NCBI RefSeq assembly: GCF_000219915.2
Contig: NC_017964.1
Coordinates: 3,038,001 to 3,102,000 of the forward strand
Reading direction: 5' to 3'
Origin: Advenella kashmirensis WT001
GTDB lineage: Bacteria; Pseudomonadota; Gammaproteobacteria; Burkholderiales; Burkholderiaceae_B
DNA: 64,000 bases
The translations under genes were made by a program, and so were the position numbers. Within the stretch, counting starts at the first letter, position 1. Every line of letters begins with the position of its first letter. Of this stretch, positions 21,030 through 30,823 are shown in pieces. Below the pieces are notes generated by a model. It was not told the origin of the DNA. It did no database searches and worked only from the letters and a program-made list of their open reading frames with translations.

Positions 21030-22285
21030 TTACATATTTTCGATCATGACCTGACCAAAACCGGAGCAGCTCACCTGCGTTGCGCCTTCGAGCAGACGGG
21101 CAAAGTCATAAGTGACTTTTTTGGACAGAATGGATTTTTCCATTGAAGCGATGATCAGATCAGCCGCTTCAGTCCAGCCCATGTGACGCAGCATCATTTC
21201 TGCAGACAGGATTTCTGAACCTGGGTTCACGTAGTCCTTGCCGGCATATTTGGGCGCTGTGCCGTGGGTCGCTTCGAACATGGCAACGGAGTCAGACAGG
21301 TTGGCGCCGGGAGCGATGCCAATACCACCCACCTGGGCGGCCAGCGCGTCAGATACATAATCGCCATTAAGGTTCAATGTGGCAATCACAGAGTACTCGG
21401 CAGGACGCAACAGAATTTGTTGCAGGAAGGCGTCGGCGATGGAATCCTTGATGATGATTTCCTTGCCTGTCCGTGGGTTCTTGATTTTGCTCCATGGACC
21501 GCCGTCGATCAGCTCGGCGCCGAATTCTTTCTGTGCCAGTTCATAGGCCCAGTCACGGAAGCCACCTTCGGTGAACTTCATGATGTTGCCTTTGTGAACA
21601 ATGGTCACGCTGGGCTTGTCATTGTCGATCGCGTACTGGATTGCCTTGCGCACCAGACGCTCAGTACCTTCACGTGATACGGGTTTCACACCAATACCTG
21701 AAGTCTGAGGGAAACGGATTTTCTTGACGCCCAGCTCGTTCTGCAGGAACGCGATCAATTTCTTGGCCTGGTCCGATTCAGCTTCGAATTCGATACCGGC
21801 ATAGATGTCTTCGGAGTTCTCACGGAAAATAACCATATCGGTTTTTTCCGGCTCACGTACAGGTGAAGGCACACCCTTGAAGTAGCGTACCGGACGCAGG
21901 CAGACATACAGGTCCAGTTGCTGCGCAGCGCCACGTTCAATGAACGAATACCACCGCCAACAGGTGTCGTCAGCGGACCCTTGATGGAAACCACATAGTC
22001 CTTGACTGCTTCCAATGTTTCTTCAGGCAGCCAGACGTCGGAACCATATACTTTCGTAGATTTCTCACCAGCATAGATTTCCATCCAGTGGATTTTGCGT
22101 TTACCGCTGTAAGCTTTCTCAACCGCAGCGTCCACAACCTTGAGCATCACAGGCGTGATATCGGCGCCGGTGCCGTCGCCTTCGATGAACGGGATGATTG
22201 GCTGGTCAGGGACATTCAGTGAAAAGTCGGCGTTGACCGTAATTTTTTCGCCCGATGAAGGGACTTTGATGTGCTGGTAAGACAT
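21030..22285 (-). CDS. icd: isocitrate dehydrogenase, NADP-dependent (frameshifted)
   Basis: TCA-cycle enzyme converting isocitrate to 2-oxoglutarate. About 418 residues. The phosphorylatable substrate serine lies in [11 protein letters not shown] near residue 115, and [43 protein letters not shown] and [14 protein letters not shown] follow in order. One base is missing near 21923: restoring a C gives [27 protein letters not shown] and joins the two frames. The start at 22285 ([10 protein letters not shown]) is the family start. A perfect palindrome lies 55-68 bp upstream. Confidence 0.95.
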
Positions 22286-22339
22286 GCTGGCTCCGTAACC
22301 CACAAGTAAAAAACATGAAGACAATCGTTGGATAAACGA

Positions 22340-22353
22340 GTCTTATATAAGAC
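22340..22353. promoter_or_regulatory. perfect 14-bp palindrome upstream of icd
   Basis: GTCTTATATAAGAC is fully self-complementary and centred about 61 bp before the icd start, a normal place for an operator. Which regulator binds is not known to me. Confidence 0.45.
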
Positions 22354-22739
22354 ATATTAGTTTAACTGAAAAACGGCTTTTTTGCGGCAGGAATCTCCCC
22401 TATCCAAACAAAATATGGTAAGGCCGGGATCGCGCCCATTGAGCGCGTTAATGCAGGCAGCAGGTCAAATGCGCATGTTATGATGAACGATATGACCAGA
22501 TGGCCATCGGTAATGTCACCAAACGCTGGTAATCATCTAACGGTTCCATGACGGATGCGCCGCAACAAGCCTGCGACGGATCGGCACGAATCGCCATAGG
22601 TATTGCTGGATTTTTGTGCAGGGGCTCAACTCCTGGTGCCGGCATTGGGTCACGACATCTGGCCCCTCATATTTCACACGATCAACCTGTTCGGGCTTTA
22701 ACTTTAAGCTAATCCCGTTATTTTATTCCCTATTTTTTT
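22354..22739. other. intergenic region between icd and the DUF1841 gene
   Basis: About 385 bp between divergent genes. It should carry both promoters. A short open frame from the ATG near 22548 gives about 50 low-complexity residues that I do not recognise. No hairpin, RNA gene or repeat stands out. Confidence 0.4.
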
Positions 22740-23168
22740 ATGTTCAATCCATCCCGCGACCAGGTTCGCCAGTTTTTTACGGAAACCTGGGCCAAGCATC
22801 GTCAGAATAAAATCCTTACGCCCATGGAGTCCATGGCGCTGACCTGGATTTTGCAACACCCGGAGTACCACGCTGCGCTGGAGAACCCGGATGCCGCCCA
22901 GCAGGAATTTGCGGTGGAAAAGGGGCAGGTCAATCCGTTTTTGCATTTATCCATGCACCTGGCCATCAATGAACAGGTCTCCATTGATCATCCGCCAGGC
23001 ATTCGCAGTATCTATGAGCAATTGGCTGCCCGCAGCGATGAGCATCACGCCATGCACGAAATCATGGAGTGCCTGGGCCAGGTCATCTGGGAATCACAGC
23101 GCCTGGGCAAACCACTGGACACCGACCATTACCTGGAACTGCTGCGCCAGCATTCAACCAGGCATTGA
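22740..23168 (+). CDS. DUF1841 family protein
   Basis: 142 residues matching the DUF1841 family of proteobacteria, function unknown. Family features are the start MFNPSRDQVRQFF, the NPFLHLSMHLAINEQVSID segment near residue 68, and HEIMECLGQVIWESQR near residue 103. It is rich in His and Glu, with no signal peptide or membrane segment, so it is probably cytoplasmic. The frame is intact, and a terminator follows 50 bp downstream, so it is likely monocistronic. Confidence 0.88.
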   Translation: MFNPSRDQVRQFFTETWAKHRQNKILTPMESMALTWILQHPEYHAALENPDAAQQEFAVEKGQVNPFLHLSMHLAINEQVSIDHPPGIRSIYEQLAARSDEHHAMHEIMECLGQVIWESQRLGKPLDTDHYLELLRQHSTRH

Positions 23169-23221
23169 CAACGCCACCGCCAGGCCGGTCGGCCTGTGCA
23201 ACGGCTACGGTCATGAGGACG

Positions 23222-23252
23222 AAAAAAACCGGAACATATAGTCCGGTTTTTT
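23222..23252. terminator. bidirectional terminator after the DUF1841 gene
   Basis: AAAAAAACCGGA, an 8-9 nt loop, then TCCGGTTTTTT. It can serve the plus-strand DUF1841 gene and, less directly, the convergent cytochrome gene. Confidence 0.8.
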
Positions 23253-23334
23253 CTGTCTGGTATTCGCACATGCATATCACTGTGCGCCCCCTTAATACAA
23301 CTGCAATATTCCGATCGTGATAACCAGAAGCCGC

Positions 23335-23703
23335 TTATTTACGGTTGTGTGTCAATGGACCTTTCTGTGCAGAAAGCCATGCAGCAATATTAACGATATC
23401 GGCTGAACCCAATTTCTTGATTTCGTTGCCCATGATCGGGTTTTTGCGAATATTGGCCGATTCAGGCGCATTGCTGACGCCACGCTGGTACGCAGTCAGG
23501 GCGTGAACCAGGTAATCATCATGCTGGCCTGCCAGAATGGGGTACATGGGTGCAATGGTTTTGTCGCCGGCGGCGCCGTGACAGGCCACACAACCGTTCT
23601 TCTCAAAGGCGGCCTTGCCGGCAGCCAGATCTGCCGCCTGGGCAGATGCCATACCCACGAGTGCACATACGGCACCTGACAATAAAATAGAGACGCGTTT
23701 CAT
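23335..23703 (-). CDS. cytochrome c (c553/c4-like, single heme)
   Basis: Periplasmic class I cytochrome c, 122 residues. Signal peptide cleaved after AQA near residue 23; heme-binding CVACH in FEKNGCVACHGAAG near residue 40; candidate axial methionine in NPIMGNEIKKL near residue 92; C-terminal helix ADIVNIAAWLSAQ. It starts 13 bp after a second, similar cytochrome gene, so the two form a pair that may carry electrons from the bc1 complex to an oxidase (role inferred from the family). The frame is intact. Confidence 0.9.
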   Translation of the reverse strand: MKRVSILLSGAVCALVGMASAQAADLAAGKAAFEKNGCVACHGAAGDKTIAPMYPILAGQHDDYLVHALTAYQRGVSNAPESANIRKNPIMGNEIKKLGSADIVNIAAWLSAQKGPLTHNRK

Positions 23704-23716
23704 ATCAGTTCCCGGA

Positions 23717-24069
23717 TTATTTTACTTGAGAGAAATAGGCGGCAATATCCAGCATATCCTGATCGGACAGGCTTTTCGCGATAGCGACCATGGAAGGGAA
23801 AGTCCGGGCACCGGATTTGTATTCTTTCAATGCAGCAACAATATAGTCCGCATTCTGGCCCGAAATCATGGGAACCGATAGACTTCGGGAAAGCTGGCGC
23901 GGTATTCAGGAATGCCGTGACAGCCGATACACATGGAGATTTTGCCTTTGGCAGCTTCGATGTCCCCTTTGGGAGCAGCAGCCTGCTGGGCAAATGCCTG
24001 ACTAAAGAAGGCACAGGGAACCACAATGGCGAGCGCAGCAACTGAGCGCTTGAAAGCGGATAACTTCAT
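23717..24069 (-). CDS. cytochrome c, single heme (frameshifted)
   Basis: First gene of a cytochrome pair. Signal peptide (MKLSAFKRSV start, cleavage after QAFA), heme motif CIGCH in ISMCIGCHGIPEYRASFPEVY, then after a break near 23876 the other frame gives PMISGQNADYIVAALKEYKSGARTFPSM and ends SDQDMLDIAAYFSQVK. Restoring one G in a G run (CGGTTCCC to CGGGTTCCC) joins the two. Expected length about 118 residues. Neither frame alone shows a whole cytochrome, which is why the C-terminal half is easy to miss. Confidence 0.85.
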
Positions 24070-24232
24070 ATTTTGCTCTTTTGTTAGCGAATGTCGAGAT
24101 TGAACGTACCGCAAGACTGCCAGCGGGTCGGATCAGCTTTAAAGCTTCAGATTGTACGACATAATTGATCTAGATTAGGGTAGTATTGGGGATCAGATGC
24201 TCAAATCATCCCTATTTTGTTGCAGAATTGAA

Positions 24233-25103
24233 ATGAAACCTAGCCAATCTCCACCGAATCCAAGCCGCTTTGGCGGCACTGAACGTTACGTTGCCACCGA
24301 CGATCTCAAACTGGCTGTCAACGCCGCCCTGACACTGCAGCGACCCCTGTTAATCAAGGGCGAGCCGGGCACCGGAAAAACCATGCTGGCCGAAGAAGTG
24401 GCCGGGGCCCTGGGCTATCCGCTTCTGCAATGGCATGTGAAATCCACTACCAAAGCGCATCAGGCTTATATGAATACGATGCCGTATCGCGTCTGCGCGA
24501 TTCCCAGTTGGGTGACGAACGGGTACGGGACATTGCCAACTACATCCGCAAGGGCGTGCTGTGGCAGGCTTTCGAATCCGATGTGCCTACCGTCGTACTG
24601 ATCGATGAAATTGACAAGGCTGATATCGAGTTTCCCAACGATCTGCTGCGCGAACTGGACCAGATGGAGTTTCATGTGTATGAAACGGCCAGACCATTCG
24701 TGCCAAACATCGACCGCTGGTCATTATCACCTCCAACAACGAGAAAGAACTGCCCGACGCCTTTTTGCGCCGTTGCTTTTTCCATTACATCCAGTTCCCA
24801 GACCGCGATACGCTGCGCGAAATTGTCAAGGTGCACTATCCAGAAGTCAAAACCGATATTCTGCGCGCCGCGATGGATCATTTCTTCATGCTGCGCGATG
24901 CGCCAGGCCTGAAGAAAAAGCCGTCCACCTCCGAATTCCTGGACTGGCTGGCCCTGTTGCTGGCCGAAGACATCGACGCAGCACGCATTGATGCCCACGC
25001 GGCAACTTCGGTTCCCGTGATGGCCGGCGCGCTCCTGAAAAACGAGCAGGATATCAGCCTGCTGGAACGCCTGTCGGGTCTGGCTCGTCAGACACGGCGC
25101 TAG
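24233..25103 (+). CDS. MoxR-type AAA+ ATPase (frameshifted twice)
   Basis: MoxR ATPases act as chaperones that assemble or metallate enzyme complexes together with a VWA-domain partner. Walker A GEPGTGKT near residue 44, Walker B VVLIDEIDKADIEFPNDLL near residue 122, sensor ITSNNEKELPDAFLRRCFFHYI near 163. Breaks near 24463 and 24687 each lose one G from a GGG run; repair gives KAHQGLYEYDAV and YETGQTIRAKHRPLVIITSNNEK. Expected length about 290 residues. The start at 24233 (MKPSQSPP) is tentative; an ATG at 24197 would add 12 residues. The VWA gene follows 33 bp later. Confidence 0.88.
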
Positions 25104-25136
25104 ACCAAGTACCGGCTTCGGGGTGACAAACATATT

Positions 25137-26308
25137 ATGTTTATCGACTTCTTCTATCACCTGAAAAACCACAAGATTCCGGTATCGGTCAAGGAATACC
25201 TGACCCTGCTCGAAGTCCTGCGCGAGCGCGTTATGCCGCCCTCACTGGATGACTTCTATCATCTTGCGCGTCTGACACTGGTCAAGGACGAAACGCTTTT
25301 CGACCGCTTTGACCAGGCCTTTGCTCTGTTTGTCAAAAAACTGCCCGCCACCCTGCCCGCCAGGCCCGACATTCCGCTGGACTGGCTGATCAGCCAGATG
25401 CAGAAAAACCTCACGCCCGAAGAAAAGGCGGCGCTTGAAAAGCACGGCTGGGACAAGCTCATGGAGATGTTCAAGGAACGCCTGAACGAGCAGAAAGAAC
25501 GCCATGCCGGGGGTAGCAAATGGGTAGGCACCGGTGGTACATCGCCGTTTGGCAATAGCGGCTATCATCCAGAAGGCATTCGTGTCGGCGGCCCTTCGGC
25601 CGGCAACCGGACCGCCGTCAAGGTGTGGGAAGAACGCCGCTTTAAGGAATATGACGATCAACAGGAACTGGGTACACGCAATTTCAAGGTAGCCCTGCGG
25701 CGCCTGCGCCGCTTTGCCCGGGAAGGCGCTGCAGAAGAACTGGATCTGGACGACACCATTCGCAGCACGGCGCGCAACGCCGGTTTTCTTGATGTCAAAA
25801 TGGTGCCGGAGCGGCATAATGCAGTCAATGTGCTGATGCTTCTGGATGTCGGTGGCAGCATGGATGATCACATCGCGCGCGTCGAGGAACTGTTTTCAGC
25901 CTCGCGCACGGAATTTCGCAATCTGGAAGTCTGGTACTTTCACAATTGCCCCTATGAGCGTTTCTGGCGCTATGACGCGAGTGGCGCCGAGTATATACCG
26001 ATACCTGGGAGTTGCTGCGAACCTATAACGCCAACTGGCGTGTTATTTTCGTGGGCGATGCCACCATGAGTCCGTATGAAATTGTCCACCCCGGTGGTTC
26101 GGTAGAACACTACAACAAAGAGGCTGGTGCCGTCTGGCTGGCCCGCATCCTGGACGCATGGCCCAAGGCCATCTGGCTCAACCCCGAGCCACAGGCCTAC
26201 TGGCAGTATCGGCAATCTATAGATGTCATTCGCAATATCATGCAGAATCACATGTATCCAGTCACCATGACGGGTATCGAAGCGGCCATGCGGCAATTGT
26301 CAAAATAG
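25137..26308 (+). CDS. VWA domain-containing protein, CoxE-like (frameshifted)
   Basis: Partner of the upstream MoxR ATPase. The N-terminal half is helical and charged; the C-terminal half is a von Willebrand A domain whose metal site reads LDVGGSMDDH near residue 240 (DxGGS in place of the usual DxSGS). A single base is missing near 25999 (ATACCGAT from ATACCCGAT); repair gives EYIPDTWELLRTYNANWRVIFVGDATMSPYEI. Expected length about 390 residues, ending at 26308. MoxR-VWA pairs are known to act together on metallo-enzymes. The client here is unknown; the adjacent cytochromes are on the opposite strand. Confidence 0.85.
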
Positions 26309-26498
26309 TTTTTTTCAACACCGTGGGGGCCGGCCTGGAATTTTTACTGGGTGACAAGGTCACGATCTGACGTTCTAAAGCTGACAATCACGTGGCCGGC
26401 TTGTTCTTTGCGACCGAATAAACATACCGGCGCCGTGCGCGCCCTTTTCAATCAACGCCCAGAATCACCGTATCGGGATCAATATAAATCCAGACTGG

Positions 26499-27326
26499 TC
26501 ACCTTGCGCAAGGCGGTGCCTGGTCCATCCCCACAACGGTGATCACGTGTACATCGGGGGCAATTTGCACCTCGAGCTCCTGCTGATCATGCGTGCGCCG
26601 AGTACTGCGGACAAGCCCGCCAAATACATTCTGACGCACCTGCTGCTGCCGGGCAAACCGGATAGCCGGCGCCTTGATAAGCAGATAGACGGCCACGCCT
26701 TTTTTCAAACCCAGCGCCAGCGTGCTGGCGTGCGTTATATTGACACTCACATGCAGCGAGTCGTGCAGACTGATGTTGACGGCATCGCGCATGCCGTCGC
26801 GATCAATAGCCGCGACTACGCCCTGCAAGTGGTTACGCGCACTGGTTTTTCGCAGGGGCAAAGGGCGCATCGCCACATCACCGACAGCATCCAGTTCAAC
26901 ATCGGGCTCAACGGCATGATCCTGCTGTCTGCGCAGTTGTTCATAGTACTGCAGCAGGGCCTGCCCTTTTTCACTAAGCAGTGTGCGTCCGCCGCCGCGC
27001 CCGCCCTTGGCGGTAATCACAACGGCGTGGCCAAGACGCGTCTGCAGATTGCGCAACCTGTCCCACGCCGTCTTGTATGTTACGCCGGCGGCCTGGGCCG
27101 CACGGGTGATGGAGCCCAGGCGATGCACATGACCCAGCAGTTGCAGATCACGCTCGTCTGCCAGCGCGTGTTGCTCCAGTCCGAAACCAATGGCCGTACG
27201 CACATTCAGTCGCGGTGGCGAGTTTTCAACTACTGTACCGGTGTGAACCGAAGAGCGGGCTGCAGGCTCACGGGTAACGACAGATTCACCGGCAATTTCG
27301 CCGGCAGAGGTCTGGCGCCGGCTCAT
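26499..27326 (-). CDS. modE: ModE, molybdate-dependent transcriptional regulator
   Basis: Molybdate-sensing repressor/activator. The N-terminal winged helix has LLGHVHRLGSITRAAQAAGVTYKTAWDRL near residue 63 and the wing GGRGGGRTLLSEKG near 108. The first Mop/TOBE module starts at SARNHLQGVV near residue 160, the second at RQNVFGGLV near residue 229. The ORF ends early at a TGA (26499) inside the second module. Past that TGA the same frame continues WIYIDPDTVILGVD and stops at 26448, so the last 17 residues are probably cut off by small compensating errors. A 40-residue N-terminal extension precedes the helix-turn-helix. Its ATG overlaps the modC stop. Confidence 0.85.
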   Translation of the reverse strand: MSRRQTSAGEIAGESVVTREPAARSSVHTGTVVENSPPRLNVRTAIGFGLEQHALADERDLQLLGHVHRLGSITRAAQAAGVTYKTAWDRLRNLQTRLGHAVVITAKGGRGGGRTLLSEKGQALLQYYEQLRRQQDHAVEPDVELDAVGDVAMRPLPLRKTSARNHLQGVVAAIDRDGMRDAVNISLHDSLHVSVNITHASTLALGLKKGVAVYLLIKAPAIRFARQQQVRQNVFGGLVRSTRRTHDQQELEVQIAPDVHVITVVGMDQAPPCAR

Positions 27327-28083
27327 GCTGTCCCCCGCTCACGAATACTGCCGTTATGAACGTGCAGCAGTAAATCGCCAAACACAGCGACATCAACCGG
27401 ATCGTGTGTCACCAAAATCAAAGGCAATTGCAACTGTGATTGCAACTGGCTGATCTCCTGGCGCAAATGCTGTCGCAAGTTGGTGTCCAGCGCGGCAAAG
27501 GGTTCGTCAAGCAGCAACAGGCGCGGCCGGCTGGCCAGTGCCCGCGCCAGCGCCACCCTTTGCTTTTGTCCACCGGAAAGCTGTTCGGGATAACGATCGG
27601 CATAGGCTTGCATATGCATTTTATCCAGCCAGTAATCCGTCTCTTCGCGCCAGGCATTGCGCGCCGGATTCAGCAGACCACGGTTAAGGCTAAAGGCCAC
27701 GTTTTGTCGGACCGTCAAATGGGGAAACAGCGCATAGTCCTGAAAAAGATAGGATATCTGCCGCTCCCGGGGAGTTCTGGCAATGCCTGCGGCAGAATCG
27801 AACAGAACATCCTGGTTCAGCACAACCCGTCCGCTATCGGGCGTCATCAACCCCGCCAGGGCGCGCAATGTCATGCTTTTGCCAGCACCGGACGGCCCTG
27901 GATCACAATGCGCCGGGTACGTGCAGAAAACGCGACATCCAGCGTGAAACCGTGCCGCGCCACCGGCAATTGACGGCGAATCGACACATCCAGCTGAAAC
28001 GGCGTAGCAGGTTCACGCCTAACAGATGCAGCCCCTGGGCCCTTATCGGGTGCCATTGTGCCCTCTCTTACTTCCGCTTTCAT
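27323..28083 (-). CDS. modC: molybdate ABC transporter ATP-binding protein (frameshifted)
   Basis: ATPase of the molybdate importer. The N-terminal strand FTLDVAFSARTRRIVIQG leads into Walker A PSGAGKSMTLRALAG only after one base is restored near 27896 (CCC read as CC). Downstream are the Q-loop LFQDYALFPHLTV, signature LSGGQKQRVALARAL and Walker B LLLLDEPFAALD, then LILVTHDPVDVAVFGD. Expected length about 253 residues, shorter than ModC proteins with a C-terminal Mop domain, which appears to be absent. The start at 28083 overlaps the modB stop by 4 bp (ATGA), and the end overlaps modE. Confidence 0.9.
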
Positions 28084-28753
28084 TGCTGCTCCAGACGGCG
28101 TGGCGCCAGATATCTTGCAGAAAACAGAATGATGATGCATACGATTGATATGACGACCACAATGAAATTGGCCTGCGCATCGGCCCTGCCTGCACGGCTT
28201 CATACACCGCAATGGAAAGTGTCTGGGTTTTCCCGGGAATATTACCCGCAATCATGAGTGTAGCGCCGAACTCGCCCAACGCACGTGCAAATGCCAAAAG
28301 CAAACCGGCAAGAATGCCGCGCCAGGCTAAGGGCAAGGTGACGCGCAAAAACAGCGCCAGCTCATTCAACCCCAACACCCGGGCAGCATCTTCATAACTG
28401 CTGTCGACATTCTCGAAAGCGGCGCGCGCCGGCTTGAATACCAGTGGAAACGAGACTATGACCGCAGCCACAACGGCACCCTGCCAGGTGAAGATCAGCT
28501 GTATGCCAAACCATTGATCCAGATAGCGGCCCAGCCAGCCATAACGCCCCAGAAGTACAATCAGATAGTAACCAAGAATGGTTGGCGGCAACACCATGGG
28601 CAGCGTCAAAATGGTATCGAGCAGGTCTCGGCCAGGAAAGGCACGCCGCGCCAGCAGCCAGCCCGTTCCAATGCCCAGGACAAGATTGATCAGGATTGCA
28701 GCACCGGCAACCTTCAGGGAAATCAGCAAGGGGATCCAGACCGGTTCCATCAC
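28080..28753 (-). CDS. modB: molybdate ABC transporter permease (frameshifted)
   Basis: Membrane subunit of ModABC with about five membrane segments. The cytoplasmic EAA loop reads EDAARVLGLNELALFLRVTLPLAWRGILAG near residue 140, and ARALGEFGATLMIAGNIPGKTQTLSIAVYE follows as in other ModB/CysT proteins. One base is missing near 28185; repair gives DAQANFIVVVISIVCIIILFSARYLAPRRLEQQ as the last membrane segment. Expected length about 225 residues. It starts 10 bp after modA. Confidence 0.92.
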
Positions 28754-28762
28754 TGATTGCCG

Positions 28763-29538
28763 TCAGGGCTTTTTGAAGCCGGCGTTGGCAAAAATTGCCT
28801 GTGCCTGCTCAGAGTCAAGAAACTGTACGAACGAACGGGCTTGCGCCGCCTTGGCTGAAGACTTGATGACCGCGACAGGATAACTGACCACGGTATTGAT
28901 AGGCAGGGCCTGCACCACGCTGACCTTGTCGCTGCGCACGGCGGCATCGGTAGCATAGACAAATCCTGCCTGCACTTCGCCACGGGAAACATAGTCCAGC
29001 ACCTGACGTACATTTTCGGCGAAAATGAATTTGGGTGCGAGCTTGTCCCACTGTCCGCTTTTTTCCAGGCCCTCTTTGGTATAGCGTCCGACAGGCACGC
29101 TGGCAACGTTGCCACAGCAATTCTATTGACTGCGGGCGCTTCCAGGCTCTGCAGGTCTCTGACGGCACCATTGGAAGCAGCAGGAACGATCAGCACCACT
29201 TCATTGCGTACGAAATTTTTCCGCGTTGCCTCATCAAGCAAGCCGCCTTGGGCCGCGTCATCCATGCTTTTCTGATCCGCAGAAGCGAACACATCTACCG
29301 GCGCGCCCTGACGGATCTGTTGCAGTAGTGCGCCCGATGCGGCAAAGTTATACTGGATTTGCATGTCTGGATGGGCTTTGCTGTATGCCGCTGCCACCTC
29401 CTTAAAGACATTGGTCAGACTGGAAGCGGCCGACACTGTCAGCGTGTCGGCGCCTGCCGCAAGTGATGCGAACGAAAAGACAAGACCCGCGACCAGTGCC
29501 TGCGCCCGGCGATATCTGCGAATATTTTTTTGTTCCAT
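28763..29538 (-). CDS. modA: molybdate ABC transporter substrate-binding protein (frameshifted)
   Basis: Periplasmic molybdate receptor. Signal peptide ending AAGA near residue 29, then the ModA start TLTVSAASSLTNVFKEVAAAY, the ASGALLQQIRQGAPVDVFASAD oxyanion-binding segment and RNEVVLIVPA. One G of a GGG run is missing near 29112; repair gives RIAVGNVASVPVGRYTKEGLEKSG and continues into VRQVLDYVSRGEVQAGFVYATDA. Expected length about 258 residues. First gene of modABC-modE; the start at 29538 follows from the signal peptide. A ModE box lies 77-100 bp upstream. Confidence 0.93.
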
Positions 29539-29614
29539 GGCTTCCTGCACAATATGGGCATTGAAGAGGTATCGGACCCCTGCGCCTGAAACGTTCATGG
29601 CCACTGGCACAATC

Positions 29615-29638
29615 CGATATATAGATGATTATATATCG
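29615..29638. promoter_or_regulatory. ModE operator upstream of modA
   Basis: CGATATATA-N6-TATATATCG is a perfect inverted repeat that closely matches the known ModE consensus (CGnTATATA-N6-7-TATAnCG type). Its place before modA and the modE gene at the operon's end support molybdate-dependent autoregulation. Confidence 0.85.
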
Positions 29639-29819
29639 AAACCTGCCTGAGTCCAATGTTAAAGTAGCGTGTGCCTGTCACGCACGCAACGTTGTCGTTA
29701 TCTGGCGCACCCACGACCCCTGCCTGCTACCCGCATACCCTGCCGGCTTAAGTTCTGCCTGCGTATGCCCTGCCACCTTCCGCTGCGGTCAGCGCACATG
29801 CCGACACAGTCGCAAGCAC

Positions 29820-30709
29820 TTATACAGCGTTGGCGCGTTGCACGGCATCGGCCCATTTGCGAGCCACTTGTCTTGCGGTTGCGCAGGTCGCGTCGTGAGT
29901 GACTACGCGTACTGCCCGTTCCAGCAACTGAATATCTGCTTCATGCTGTCTGGCCACATGGGGGTCTTCAAAAAAGATGACCCGCTGGCATTGCCTGTCC
30001 AGCACCAGATCAGCGATCTGTGCGTCGCCGCCCAATGGACCACTCAGATAACGCTCCACCCAGGGTTTGTCAGCCGGCCAGCCCTTGGACCAGGCCAATT
30101 CATTCAGCAGACCGCCAGTCGTGCCGGTGGCAACACGGCGCTCGAACATCGACAGTATCTCGAAATACTGCGAGGCATAGGCGACCATTTCCGCTTTGAG
30201 CGCATCGTGGGAAATCAGCGCCAGGGTCTGCCCTCGAATCACATCGGACGACAGGCAGTCGGACAGGGGTTCCAGCCCTGCCAGTACACGCTCGACCTCC
30301 ATCCATTCGATGCGCCGGCCACAGTTGAAATAAAGGGCTTGCCATGGGTAATGCACTGTCGCTTAAGCGCCAGTGCCTCGGGGAAAATTGATGAGGGGTC
30401 CACTGGATCAATTAGATAAATCGCTCCATCGAGCGTTATGGGCGTTGCTTCGTGAACGGTGACGCGTGACACCAGCTTCATCAGTCCCCCTTCCCGTCCG
30501 TATGGATATCGGATGTTTTTCCGGTAACCCGACAGGAAACCTTCGCGCTGGATAGCGTCATACGTACGGCCAACGGTATGCAGTTCTATATCCAGTTCGC
30601 GAATCGTCTCGGATGATGCCTTGAGCCAGGTGAACAGGCCCGCATCAGGCGTTGCATGGTGCAGGCGATTGGCTGCAAGCGCAAAACGAAGACTGCTTGT
30701 TGATGACAT
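29820..30709 (-). CDS. methylglyoxal synthase-like protein with two tandem MGS-like domains (frameshifted)
   Basis: The C-terminal half resembles methylglyoxal synthase: LALISHDALK, VATGTTGGLLNEL, YLSGPLGGDAQIADLVLDRQCQRVIFFEDP and a DATCATA ending correspond to the phosphate-binding GTTG, SGPxGGD and ATN regions. The N-terminal half follows the same pattern in degenerate form: FALAANRL, HTVGRTYDAI in place of GTTG, GREGGLMKLVSRV in place of GPxGGD, and DGAIYLIDPVDPSS. A missing base near 30312 separates the halves; repair gives FISTVAGAIEWMEVERVLAG. Expected length about 296 residues, twice a standard MgsA. Real MGS activity is uncertain. Confidence 0.7.
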
Positions 30710-30752
30710 ATGACATACTCCCCGATATTAAACGTAGCGAACCCAAACTCAT

Positions 30753-30784
30753 GCAAAAAAAATGCACGTAGTGATACGTGCATT
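30753..30784 (-). terminator. rho-independent terminator after dnaJ
   Basis: Stem AATGCACGTA / TACGTGCATT with a GTGA loop, followed on the minus strand by eight T residues. Confidence 0.85.
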
Positions 30785-30823
30785 CTAAATAGGAACCGCT
30801 GCCTGGACAGGCATGTTCAGTGA

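Noticed and set aside
22548..22700. Short open frame upstream of the DUF1841 gene
   Set aside because: About 50 low-complexity codons ahead of the real gene with no ribosome site; more likely promoter region.
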